From contig UWYS01000009.1 of assembly GCA_900291925.1 (NCBI GenBank), forward strand, positions 1 to 64,000: DNA of 64,000 nucleotides. Reading direction: 5' to 3'. The notes beneath the pieces were generated by a model. That model saw nothing but the letters and a program-made list of their open reading frames with translations. It was not told the DNA's origin and did not search any database. The position numbers and the translations under genes were made by a program. The DNA comes from Thecaphora thlaspeos. Taxonomy: Eukaryota; Basidiomycota; Ustilaginomycetes; Urocystidales; Glomosporiaceae. Shown here piece after piece: positions 12,161 to 21,614 of this stretch (positions within the stretch are counted from its first letter, which is position 1; each line of letters opens with the position of its first letter).

Positions 12161-12178
12161 GGGAAACTGCCGTTTCCC
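12161..12178. repeat. Perfect 7-bp inverted repeat between SSP1 and SSP2
   Basis: GGGAAAC, a 4-base spacer TGCC, then GTTTCCC. It lies about 110 bases upstream of the SSP1 start, in the shared divergent promoter. It could be a binding site for a dimeric regulator; the sequence alone cannot show that. Confidence 0.5.
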
Positions 12179-12573
12179 TGATTCCGTCGGCCCCTTTTGC
12201 TGAGCTGAGAGCTCACTGCCCCGGCCTCCTCCGACAGTGCCGTGCCAGCAAGACATCTCCCTTCTCCTTCTGACCGTGGTCACAGACCTCAAGCTCTCTT
12301 TGTCTCGGTCCGCCGGCGCAGGTGAGCGAGGAACTCAAGCCCGACGGAAACCGTGCCCCGAGAGGCAGGAGAGAAGAGTTTCATCGAAGACCCACCTCCG
12401 AACGCCGCTTGGTGCCGACGCCACAGATCCAGTGCGGCACAGCGCCCCGTCTCGACAGTTGCTAGACGCTGAGAGCGGCGGTCCGACCTCGACGGCTCGA
12501 CAGACGCTTTGAGCATCGACCTTGCCCCCGTTTCAGGTAGTTTCCCTTCAGAGTCCCCCTTTGCAACGAAGAC

Positions 12574-12580
12574 ATAAATA
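12574..12580 (+). promoter_or_regulatory. TATA-like box of SSP2
   Basis: ATAAATA lies 147 bases before the SSP2 ATG, followed by a pyrimidine-rich leader with CA runs. The related gene SSP3 has TATAAAG 149 bases before its ATG. The matching distance supports both as real core promoters. Confidence 0.5.
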
Positions 12581-12720
12581 TCGCTTTTTTCTTACCTTCA
12601 GTCCGTCTCATCTCTGTTCATATCTCTCAAACCTCCTTCGCTCAGTCTCACAGCCACACATACACACACACCCGCACGCACACTTCGCGCCACATCCACC
12701 TCGTCAACACCTTACAGCCA

Positions 12721-13399
12721 TGAAGCTCACCGTCCCCTTTGCCGCCATCGCCCTTGCCGTTGTCGGAGTCCTGGGCAAGCCGCTCCTTGCACGCAGGGAC
12801 TCCTTCCGGATATCGACGAGACCAATTACCCCAAGCCTACCTTGCCATTTCGCGGATACATGCTTGGATTACATGTCGACGACTACAACGGTGGACGTTA
12901 TACTACCGACTACGTAGTCTATCTTCCCAAAGGACGGGAGCTGGGCCCTGCCATCTGCTACGGGCTGAATACATACTGGAAGCAGCCTTACTGTTACATC
13001 ACCTTTGCTTCCAGTTCACTTTATCTTGAGCTAGATGGCACCAGGAAGTCCTGCGTCATGCCTGACCGAGATGATGCTCTAGACTTTGTGGAAAACGTTC
13101 GTCTGAGCGAGCGGGCCACCGACTTGACGATGCAAGGTAAATTTGGCCGTGACACAGAAGATCCGTGCTTACTGCGACGGACTTTGCACAAGCATTAGAG
13201 CAAGAGGCTTACATGCGACTCTTTTCATCCTACGTTGCCCGGTTGTCATTGTCTTACGAGCCACATGACAGTCGTCAATACTGATGATCTTGCGAAAAGT
13301 TTACCTTCGGCGTCAAACTTTCGTGCGACGCCCATCTCGGGTGCCAAATGGGAAGACTGCGACTACTATGTCTGCACCTTTGTCACCACTCGGACCTAG
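12721..13399 (+). pseudogene. Small secreted protein SSP2, reading frame broken after the signal peptide
   Basis: The leader MKLTVPFAAIALAVVGVLGK is almost that of SSP3 (MKLSVTFTVLALAVGVLGK). The rest of the protein continues only in a different frame, beginning with the DETNYPKP region and including YMLGLHVDDYN, DYVVYLPKG and ICYG. The frame moves by +1 somewhere between about 12780 and 12805. No GT-AG intron of workable size explains this, so a small indel (or sequencing error) is likely. Downstream, a phase-1 intron (13137-13271, GTAAAT to CAG) leads to a last exon ending at TAG 13399 with the motif GAKWEDCD, matching GAKWVRCD of SSP3 and using the same phase. Five cysteines are visible in the mature part. 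Either a recently inactivated copy or an intact gene with one base miscalled. Confidence 0.65.
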
Positions 13400-14419
13400 A
13401 GGACCAGGCTACCAGAGCTCAGGGAGATGAGACTTACGGGATGAAGAAAAGGTCCGCTTGACGTCGTCTTGACAGAACAACTTCCCGCCCTCGCTCCCGC
13501 ATTCGTTCCCCGTACGCCACCTTACTTGATTTCTTGGCCTGTCTTTGTAGACTCGCTAGCTCTGTTCCGCCCATCCTGTCGCGGCCTCCCGCTTCTACAG
13601 AACGACATCCACCATCTCCCCGTCGTTCTCCGTTTTCACCTTACTCTAAATCTTGACCCGTCACTGTAGACTCGCTAGCTCCGTTCCCTTATGGTGTCCG
13701 TCCCGCCTCCTATGTATGCTGTCTCGGAGCTGTGCTCGCCTGGCCCGTACAGCCGACCGGCAGAAATGCGGTCTTTCCTTGGCCCTTACTTCAAACACCT
13801 ATTTCGCGGTTCAACACCGTATTGTTTCTTTCTCTGTGCCGACGAACCAGTTCAGGCAGGCCGAGAGAGACACAAGAGAAAATAGAGCTGTACACGGGCG
13901 GATAGAAAAAGAAGACAATGAGGCAGCTCGTCACCAATACCTGAAGAGACATGTCGAGTTTACAGAACAGCACCGGAGCCACAAAGCTAGAGAAGTAGGA
14001 ACGAGAGGCTAAAATAGGGCGGGCGCTTGTAGGATTCGAGCTGGGCGCCATGGCCACGATCGAGAGATCGACTCCTCCCAGCCCCCCCTCTTTCAGTCCA
14101 CGTGCTAGCTTGACTCGCCATCGCTACGTGTATCTCAACCGACTCGTCCTCGCCCCGCCCTCCAGTCCACCTTCTTCGTTCTAAATCCCATCGCTACGTC
14201 TATCTGTCGACTCGTCCCCACTCCCTCTTCCACCTGCGCCGTGTTACTCGCCATCGCTACGTCTATCCGTCGACCCATCTTCCCCAATATCAGTACAGTC
14301 CGGGACAGCACCATCGAGTTCGTGTATCTGCGAGAGCTGTGAATTCTGGTTTCGTCATGTCCATGACGACCGGTATCATACGTGTAAAAGCATCAAATCT
14401 CCAACCTAGCCACACCCTC
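13400..14419. other. Intergenic with tandem-like repeats
   Basis: No gene is supported. Two related blocks at 13518-13570 and 13637-13688 share CACCTTACT ... CTGTCTTTGTAGACTCGCTAGCTCTGTTCC with a few changes. A weaker copy lies downstream of SSP3 near 39340-39415. A second repeat with core CATCGCTACGTSTATC occurs at 14119, 14189 and 14252 (offsets 70 and 63), each followed by a CGACTCGTCC or CGACCCATC word. Confidence 0.55.
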
Positions 14420-16498
14420 TCACTTTGCCACGATCTCATCCACCCTCCCCTCTTGCCCCTCTACACGATGCCAAGTGGTCACCACCTCGCCCCACGCCGT
14501 CAACTCTACGACTCTACACCTCCTCCTAACGCCCTTCATACCGTATCCCGCAAAGCTACTACCTCCACCAAAACAGATCCACACTCCGTCCACCCTTCTA
14601 CAATCTTCGTTGAGATGCATGTGACCGTGCAGAAGCATCTTGACGCTCCCTCCCTTCTTTCCCCCACCTTCCGCTTTTCCTCCACCCTTCGCGCTCGAGT
14701 CGTTTTCCGCAGCGTGGAGCGATATGATGGCGTCGAAAATCCCCGGTTCGGATTGACCACCTTCGAATGTCGCTATCTCCTTGCGAGATCCAACAATAAA
14801 GGGTTGCGAGGTGGTGTGGTTCAGATCGGCCGGTGCAAAGGCTTCGGGAACGGGGATGTGCATGAATACCAGCGACGGTGGTGCAGAGAGCGTTTGGCCT
14901 TGGTCGGCGTTGGCTGTCCATTCGTTCTTTGCTCGTCGCGTCAGCAATCGACGACGGCCACCACCATCACGAGCTCCATTGCTCCTCCTGGCCCACTGTG
15001 GTCCTAGATCCTCGGCTCCGTCCGGCTTGTATGGCCTCAGAGTCGACTTACGCGCCTTGATTTTGTTCTTGAACCACTCGACCTGATCGGCATGCACCCA
15101 TCCGTAGCCGGGTTTCTTCCAAGGCTTCCACCTATCCTGCGGCGCGTGCGATCCAGAGTCAAGGAACCACAGCGTGTACAGCAGCGTGCGGTCCTTGAAG
15201 GGCGAGCGGATGTCGATGTAGTAGTTTCCGTCGCCCGTCAGTTCGGCCGGACCGACGCGGCTCAGGCTGAGGGGAAGACCTTGAAGAAGGCGCATCTGCT
15301 CGGTGCGCGTATACGCTCCCGTCTCGCTGTCGTGGTTGCCCAGGATCGCTGCCCAGGGGATCTTGCGCTCTAGCAGCGGGTTGACAAAGAGCGGAATCAC
15401 GCTGCGCTCGTCCCAGCTCGTACCCTGACCGTTGAGCTGGTCGCCGCTCAACACGACCAGGTCCGGCTTCTCGACGTCCAGCCACGTCTCGATCAGTCGT
15501 AGCGTATCGTTCTTGGCTACGCAGGCGGCGACATCCTCGACGTCGCGGCACGGTTCGGCGTTGACGGAAAAGTGAAGGTCGGCCAGCTGGAGGATCTTGA
15601 AGCTACCATCCTTGCGGAAGGTAGGTGGGAGGGTGCCCGTATTATAGCGCGGCGTGCGGCGGATCGAGAGCGAGACGCGCGATGCGCCGAGCGCCGGATG
15701 GGCGGGAGAGATGACGCCGGCCAGCTCGAAGCCGGGCCAGGCTGGATTGTCGCCGTAGACGAGGTCGAGCTCGGTGATGGCCTCTTCGTTGGCCCGGCGT
15801 GCCTCTGCCCGCTCGGTCCCGCCGACGGTGCGGAAGTAGAGGTGCATGTTCTTGTCCTTGGCCCACAGGCGCATGTACCTGCTTCTGAGGTCGTTCTTGA
15901 CCCTATGCCATCCTTGGTCACTCGGCGGCTGGTCTGCGCCCGACTCTACCAGTTTGACCTGTACCACTCTCTGTACGTCGTTGCGCCTGCTCTTGCGGTA
16001 GAAGAAGTAACGCTGGTCGATTGTGCCAAAGAGGTTGCTGAGTATGCCTCCGCTCGAAGCGCCAAAGACGGCGGTGGGGTCGAGGGAGCGGTCGACGCGG
16101 ACCCACTTTCCGAGGCGAGCATCCTCCTCTGGCGTGGTCGGGGGACGGCACGACGAGAGCGGGAGACACGAGTGGACGGCAATGTCGGTCAGAGAAGCCG
16201 GATTGGGGAGGAAGGGGGCATAGGTGTCGAGCGGGAACGAGGGGAGGTTGAGTTCGTCGGGCTTTATCTCTGCGCCGGCAAAAACGCCACCGCCGAACAG
16301 CGTGTCGTCCGAGGAAGAGGGAGTGGAGGCGGAAGGCGAGAGGTGGTTATCTGGAAGAAGGATGGAGTCGTCCGCCTGCCAGCCGATGAGATGGGAGGCG
16401 TAGGGGATGGGGTCGTGGGCGAGGTAGAAGAGGGCGGTGAGCGTCATGGTGAAGGAGCCCACCACCACGAGGTGGCGCAGGGGCAGTCGGCGGGTCAT
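14420..16498 (-). CDS. DCR2: Dcr2-like calcineurin-type metallophosphoesterase, N-terminal membrane anchor
   Basis: One exon, 692 residues from the ATG at 16498. That start was chosen because it begins MTRRLPLRHLVVVGSF and gives an immediate hydrophobic anchor (to about residue 28). The frame is open further upstream, but that part is not protein-like. The metallophosphatase motifs are all present in order: LQLADLHF (about residue 303), LSGDQLNG, AILGNHDSETGAY, FMHIPVPEAF and LLHGHMHLNED. The long luminal/cytosolic N-terminal half before the catalytic domain is typical of yeast Dcr2, a phosphatase linked to cell-cycle entry and dephosphorylation of the unfolded-protein sensor Ire1. A basic, glycine-rich insert (ARRSNGARDGGGRRR) interrupts the catalytic domain. 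It lies in tandem behind MMS19 on the same strand, about 470 bases downstream. Confidence 0.85.
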   Translation of the reverse strand: MTRRLPLRHLVVVGSFTMTLTALFYLAHDPIPYASHLIGWQADDSILLPDNHLSPSASTPSSSDDTLFGGGVFAGAEIKPDELNLPSFPLDTYAPFLPNPASLTDIAVHSCLPLSSCRPPTTPEEDARLGKWVRVDRSLDPTAVFGASSGGILSNLFGTIDQRYFFYRKSRRNDVQRVVQVKLVESGADQPPSDQGWHRVKNDLRSRYMRLWAKDKNMHLYFRTVGGTERAEARRANEEAITELDLVYGDNPAWPGFELAGVISPAHPALGASRVSLSIRRTPRYNTGTLPPTFRKDGSFKILQLADLHFSVNAEPCRDVEDVAACVAKNDTLRLIETWLDVEKPDLVVLSGDQLNGQGTSWDERSVIPLFVNPLLERKIPWAAILGNHDSETGAYTRTEQMRLLQGLPLSLSRVGPAELTGDGNYYIDIRSPFKDRTLLYTLWFLDSGSHAPQDRWKPWKKPGYGWVHADQVEWFKNKIKARKSTLRPYKPDGAEDLGPQWARRSNGARDGGGRRRLLTRRAKNEWTANADQGQTLSAPPSLVFMHIPVPEAFAPADLNHTTSQPFIVGSRKEIATFEGGQSEPGIFDAIISLHAAENDSSAKGGGKAEGGGKKGGSVKMLLHGHMHLNEDCRRVDGVWICFGGGSSFAGYGMKGVRRRCRVVELTAWGEVVTTWHRVEGQEGRVDEIVAK

Positions 16499-16968
16499 TG
16501 CGGTGGCGGTGGCGGCCGCTGAAAGAGACAAAGCAAGGTGCCGGACAACGGCAGTCGAGGGGGTGGTCTCTGTCCTTGTAGGCGCAGCGTCGGGTAGATG
16601 ACGAACACGCGTATCGCTGACTATGCCATGGGAGGCGTGTAGTGAGGATCGTCTCTGACGGTGGTGGGTGATGGGAGACCAACAAGCGCGCAAGCGGGAG
16701 GGTGGGCGCAACATGACACTTTGAAGACTTGCTGACAGGGTCCAAGCGTGGTGCGCTGCGTCCGCCGGCTTTTCCACTCGGTCCGGCCTTTGGACGAGAT
16801 CGCACATGCGTCCATCTCTTGCATCTCACCACGTCTTGCACTCGTTCGCTTCGTCTCAGTCAGAGAGAGTCTGAATTGCATGCATTCTCGCAGTATGTGT
16901 CGAAACAGGCTCGAGCAAGAGGCAGAGGTAGAGCAGTCCACTCCGCACCCCTTCCTCACACCGTTTCC

Positions 16969-19900
16969 TCACTCGTCCTTGGCCGTACCAACATCGAACC
17001 AAACCTCCCTACAATCCACCGCCTTATCCCTCACCTTCCTCTTTGCATCATCCACACCCATTCCCGCCGACTCTAACTTCTTCAGCACTTCCTTCTTGTA
17101 CCGCTGCAGCTCGGACGACGGCAGCGCAGATCCGATCGATTGCAACGTCCGCAACGATGCGATTCGTGTAGATGCCGCGACGTGTCGTCCTTCCTTGGCG
17201 TTTTCCAGTAGTCGCTTGATCAGTGTAGAGAGGTGGGATAGGACCAGTGATGTTGGGTCTTTCAGCTTCTTTGCGTTCGCGCTCGTCCTTTCTTCCAGAG
17301 AGACGGCAGAGGCAGAGGACGAGGAGGAAGCCGCGACACGTCGACCCACTTCCACCGCGACTAGGATGCCATCGGCCGCGCTTACCCGCGCCTTGGGGTC
17401 CGGCAGCGAGAGTGCCTGGATCAGCAGCGGGAACAGCTCCACCAGCTCATCGCTCATCGTCTGCGGAGGCAGGTAAGGTAGCAGCGACGATAGCGCGATC
17501 AGGTACAGCGTCTTTGTCCGTCCGCACGTAGAGCCGTTGCCCTTGATCAGCCGTGGCAGCAGCGAGGAGAAGAAGCGCTGCCGCGACAGCGGTCGGATCG
17601 TGAAGCCGTTCGATTTGGTCACTACGCCGTCCTTGGTCCGTGCGACAATCTCCAGAGACCGAGACGCATGCTTCGCGTACTGCCAGTGAGGGTCCGAGTT
17701 GTCCACCTCGTCGCCCTCGCCCTCGCCGCCCGTATCAAGGATCTCGTCGAGCACGCGCCCGATCATCCGGTCGCCCTGCTTGCTCGCCTTGACGCTGAAG
17801 CCGCGCGCCAGCCACATCCACACCTGCTGTGCGCGACGCCGCCGCGTCCAGTCCTCCTCGGCCGTCGACGCCACAGCAGTGGCGCGCAAAGCGAGCACCT
17901 CGCTCCGCCAGAAGTCGTCCACCAGCGCCTCGAACTCGATCGCGACGGCGGGCTGCGTGTCGTCGACGTGCTTGTTGATCGTCGAGCAGAGCATCCACAT
18001 GCCCGTCTTGGCTTGCAGCTCCGACGTACCCGAGCACAGCGTCCACCGCAGCAACGTGCGCACAAAGGCAAGCGCCGGCGAGCCACCGCCCACTGCTCCG
18101 CCGACGATGCCCAAAGAGGTGTCCTTCGGAGCCGAAGCCGAGACCACCGAGGCGACGCCGGCCTCTTTACCGCTCGCGACGATCGCCGCGCCAAAGAGGG
18201 CCAGGCTGTTCCGCAGGCCGGCCTGGAAGGCGTCCGAGTTGCTCTCGACCTCAAAGGGTCGGTAGATGCCGTTGCCCAAAGGTGAAGACGACGGGATCAG
18301 CGACGCGCCGCCGCCGCCGCCGTTGCTGCTGCTGCCCACCGGGCCGGCCCCGCCGCAGAACGTCTTGTTGAGGACGACGAGCAGCTCGCGCTGCTTGCCC
18401 ACGTCGAGCGCCTTGACAAGCGCTCCCAGCAGGCGGGCGCAGTCGGCGACGATGTGAACGTTGGCGCCGATGCCGAGTCGGCGAGGCGGCGCCGCGGCGT
18501 CTTCGTTCGCCGCCATTAACTCGAGGCCGCTCAGCACCAGGACCACCAGTCGCTGCGGGAGCGTCTGGCCGTACTTGACCAGGTCGCGGTGGCCGCGCCG
18601 TTTCTTTTCATCGAGCAGCGTCTGCAACGTGAGGATGAGGCCACGCGCGTAGCCGATGTTGGCCTCCTCGAGCGCGTGGAGCTCCTCGTCAATCTCCTCG
18701 GCCGTCTTGCCTTCCTTCTCGGTGACGCCGACGCCGTAGATGCCGCCCGCCCGGCTGAGCGAGACGCAGCACAGCTCTAGGCGCGCAAACAGCTTGACGA
18801 CGACGGCGTCGAACAGGTGCGGCGCGACGCAGAGGCGCGAGATGGCGCCGAGGTTGCGGCGAATGTTGGCCTTGGACTGGTCGAGCAGCGCCTCGATCTC
18901 GTCGACCGGGTGGCCGGCAGTGCGCGACTCGGGGTTCTGCGAGACGATCATGGCCTCCGGTAGGCCCTCGAGCAGCACCGGCAGCACGATCTCTTCAATC
19001 ACCTTGGAGGTGGCGCTCTTGCCGCCCGGACCGCCGCCGCTGGCCCGCTCGTTGGAGACGACTTCGATCGCCAGGAGTGCCTCTTCGCGCACGTCGTCGC
19101 CCTTGACCGAGGTCAGCAGCTCGGCCACCTCGCGTGTCAGAAAGCCCGTCTCTTCAGCCGAGAGGAACGGCTTGGGCGGCTCGCGCGATGAAATGCCCGC
19201 CGAGGCAGACGCCGGGTCCGTCTCCGCTGCCGACGCCGTCACCGTCGAGCCGCTGAGGACCGAGATCGAGACAACCGACGAGTAGGCCAGCAGCGCCGAG
19301 CGGCGGTACGACGTCGAGCGGAGGCCGTTGGAAAGCGAGGAGAGCAGGTCGGCCAGGAAGGGATCGAGCGGGCGGTTGTCGCCCTGGTAGGACCGCGGCT
19401 TGAGGGCAGCAGCGGCGGCAGCAGCAGTGGGCAGCATCTGCCCGGAGCCCTCGCGAAAGCTGGCATTCTCGTCGGCTGCCGCGTCCATCGTCGACGCCGC
19501 CGTCGCCGGCGCAGTCACAAAGGAGGCACTGTCGGTCGGGTTCGGGGCGGCCGCGCGCAGCTTGGCCTTTTCCGAGGCGCGGTAGACGCGTGCGAGGGCC
19601 TCGAGCAGCTCGCCGACGCCGGCGAGGATCGGGGAACGCATGGCGATATCGGCCGGCTCGGCAAACATGCGCATCATCTGGTCCATGAAGCCGTAGATGG
19701 CGAGGTAGGCGGTCGAGGGGGTAGCGCGGACCATGCAGCCAAGCACCTTGACGGCCGCCTTGGCGAGCGACTTGCCCGGCTCCTCGAGCTCGACAAGGCA
19801 GTCGTGGACGACCTTGGGTGCGAGGCCCTGGGGCGGGTCGATGCCGTCGTACAGGACGTGGAGGAGCGTGGTGAGGGCGTCGCACGACAGGTCGCACGTC

Positions 19901-21192
19901 TCATCGTCGGTGGCGTGGAAGATCTCGATCTTGAGGCCCTCCCAGAGGCGCTTGGCGTTGGCTTCGGCGGCGGCACGGCCGTAGACGGGCGCGGCGGCGG
20001 TCAGGGTGCGGAGCGTGTCGAGCTTGGCGGGCCCGCCGGCTGCGGAGAGCTTCTCAAGGAGGAGCGGGTAGCCGAGGGGCGCCATGGCGGGCGATGCGCA
20101 GAGGGCGGCGCGGAGGGCGAGCTTGAGATCGTCCGAGGTGATGCCGTACGAGTCGTCGGGTGGAGGGCGGAAGGTGATGGGGAAGTAGCAGAAGGTGATG
20201 TCGAAGAAGGCCTCGGTCATCTGGCGGTCCATCTGCCACTCTGTGAGGAGGACCTTGTGGACGCCGAAGAGGACCATGAGGTTGCGCGGGTCCTTTTCGC
20301 CGGCAACCATGCGGACGTAGCCCTGGAGGAAGTGCTTGCCCTCGCAACGATCGGGCCTCTGCTCGAGCGGAAGCTTGGCGGTGGTGTCGCGCTTGCCACC
20401 TGGGCCATCGTCGTTATCGTCGCTGTCGCCGTCAACGTGCGCGGGCGTCGAGGCGGCAGCGGGAGCACCGCTGGCGGATGAGGATGGGTGGCTGCGGAAT
20501 GCCTTGAGGCTGCTGCGGTGGTGTGCGACGAGCGAGTCGAGGAGGCGGTAGATGAGGAAGCGGAGCGACTGCGGGTGGTCGCTTGGATTGACGTGGTGGA
20601 AGAGGGCGCGGCAGACGGCGTGTGCCTGCTCGGAGCCGAAACCTTTGACGGGTGTGAGCTGTGAGGGCTGGCGGGCGTGGCATGCACTGAGGACGGTGAG
20701 GGCCTTGAGGGAGGCTACAAGCATTGCGTTGCCCTGAAGCGTCTTTGCCTCTGCCTCGTTCCTGTATGCGCGCGGTGCGGTCTCTGAGAGGACCTCTGGG
20801 GCGCTTGCTGAGCGGAGGAAGCTGTGAAAAATGAGGACGGAGTCGGAGATCTTGTCTGCGAGGAATGTGGTGAGGGTGCGCACTGCCTGTACGGTGAAGA
20901 TGTGGGCGGCGGGGAGGGTGGCGGGTGTTGTTGGTGATGTGGATGAAGGCTGCGCTGTTGTTGACGCCGAGTGCTGGGGGCTTTCTAGGAAGTGAAGGGT
21001 GATGTCTGCGAGGAGCTGTACGGCTCTTGTACGCTGCTGTTCGTCCTGGCTGGTGAGGTATTGGCGCATGAGGCGTACGATGCCGAGGAGGGAGACGGTG
21101 GCGGTTGCGAGGTCGTCTAGCAGCGAGGGTGGTGGCTGCTGGAAGGAGCCGACGATGTAGGCGCGGATGGCCTGTGCCTGTTTGTCTGCCAT
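16969..21192 (-). CDS. MMS19: MMS19/Met18, cytosolic iron-sulfur protein assembly (CIA) targeting factor
   Basis: One uninterrupted frame of 1407 residues, longer than yeast Met18 and human MMS19 (both about 1030). The N-terminus matches the family: a helical start, then RAVQLLADITLHFLE and TTFLADKISDSVLIFHSFLRS. These are followed by the block with FFDITFCYFPITFRPPPDDSYGI, the family's conserved FD..CYFPI.F.PP..D element. The rest is HEAT-like helical repeats with several low-complexity inserts (SSASGAPAAAST, poly-alanine near residue 590, a glycine-rich SSSNGGGGGAS loop) that account for the extra length. The family hands Fe-S clusters to DNA polymerases, helicases and TFIIH XPD together with the CIA complex. 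The start is the ATG at 21192. It is divergent from the ARFRP1-like gene. Confidence 0.88.
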   Translation of the reverse strand: MADKQAQAIRAYIVGSFQQPPPSLLDDLATATVSLLGIVRLMRQYLTSQDEQQRTRAVQLLADITLHFLESPQHSASTTAQPSSTSPTTPATLPAAHIFTVQAVRTLTTFLADKISDSVLIFHSFLRSASAPEVLSETAPRAYRNEAEAKTLQGNAMLVASLKALTVLSACHARQPSQLTPVKGFGSEQAHAVCRALFHHVNPSDHPQSLRFLIYRLLDSLVAHHRSSLKAFRSHPSSSASGAPAAASTPAHVDGDSDDNDDGPGGKRDTTAKLPLEQRPDRCEGKHFLQGYVRMVAGEKDPRNLMVLFGVHKVLLTEWQMDRQMTEAFFDITFCYFPITFRPPPDDSYGITSDDLKLALRAALCASPAMAPLGYPLLLEKLSAAGGPAKLDTLRTLTAAAPVYGRAAAEANAKRLWEGLKIEIFHATDDETCDLSCDALTTLLHVLYDGIDPPQGLAPKVVHDCLVELEEPGKSLAKAAVKVLGCMVRATPSTAYLAIYGFMDQMMRMFAEPADIAMRSPILAGVGELLEALARVYRASEKAKLRAAAPNPTDSASFVTAPATAASTMDAAADENASFREGSGQMLPTAAAAAAALKPRSYQGDNRPLDPFLADLLSSLSNGLRSTSYRRSALLAYSSVVSISVLSGSTVTASAAETDPASASAGISSREPPKPFLSAEETGFLTREVAELLTSVKGDDVREEALLAIEVVSNERASGGGPGGKSATSKVIEEIVLPVLLEGLPEAMIVSQNPESRTAGHPVDEIEALLDQSKANIRRNLGAISRLCVAPHLFDAVVVKLFARLELCCVSLSRAGGIYGVGVTEKEGKTAEEIDEELHALEEANIGYARGLILTLQTLLDEKKRRGHRDLVKYGQTLPQRLVVLVLSGLELMAANEDAAAPPRRLGIGANVHIVADCARLLGALVKALDVGKQRELLVVLNKTFCGGAGPVGSSSNGGGGGASLIPSSSPLGNGIYRPFEVESNSDAFQAGLRNSLALFGAAIVASGKEAGVASVVSASAPKDTSLGIVGGAVGGGSPALAFVRTLLRWTLCSGTSELQAKTGMWMLCSTINKHVDDTQPAVAIEFEALVDDFWRSEVLALRATAVASTAEEDWTRRRRAQQVWMWLARGFSVKASKQGDRMIGRVLDEILDTGGEGEGDEVDNSDPHWQYAKHASRSLEIVARTKDGVVTKSNGFTIRPLSRQRFFSSLLPRLIKGNGSTCGRTKTLYLIALSSLLPYLPPQTMSDELVELFPLLIQALSLPDPKARVSAADGILVAVEVGRRVAASSSSSASAVSLEERTSANAKKLKDPTSLVLSHLSTLIKRLLENAKEGRHVAASTRIASLRTLQSIGSALPSSELQRYKKEVLKKLESAGMGVDDAKRKVRDKAVDCREVWFDVGTAKDE

Positions 21193-21614
21193 GGTGGTGA
21201 GTGGGCGGAAGGCGAGGCGAGGCGAGGCGAGGCGCGGTGGCGGTGGTGGTGGTGGTGGTGGTGGGGTGCGAGCAAAAAAAAAGGGGGGGCGCAGTCAGAG
21301 CGGCGTTGCGGCGTTCGGGCGCGGGCTCGACCTTCGCTCCCGATATGGCCGCGTGGCGTCGCCCGATGCATGCGTTGGCTCGGGATTGGCAAGCGCACGG
21401 CCCCGCTGGTTGCGCTCCTCTTTTTGGGTTGGATTTTGCCCTACATTTGACTCTTCTCTCAACACCTTGTCCCCCCCCTTCCCCCTCGCTCCTCTCATCC
21501 ACTCTGTCATCCTCCACGCCCACCTCTGAACATCAAAACCTAGCCTCCACTCGGCCATCACCCAGTAGTGTCTTGCAGCACGCACCAGCGACAACAACAC
21601 CACCACACACCCAA
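21193..21614. promoter_or_regulatory. Divergent promoter MMS19 / ARFRP1 with simple repeats
   Basis: The 422 bases between two outward ATGs contain a GGCGA pentamer run (about 21211-21234) passing directly into a GGT run (about 21235-21265), then an A8G8-type homopurine step near 21275-21288. The last 150 bases before the ARFRP1 ATG are CT- and CA-rich, as in many fungal leaders. Confidence 0.5.

Noticed and set aside
12755..12800. A mini-intron to explain the SSP2 frame change
   Set aside because: GT...AG pairs here are 29-38 nt, would remove part of the conserved leader, and the candidate checked has the wrong length modulo 3.
16499..16807. Upstream extension of the DCR2-like protein
   Set aside because: The frame is open, but the extra residues are not protein-like, and they would bury the membrane anchor that normally starts the protein.
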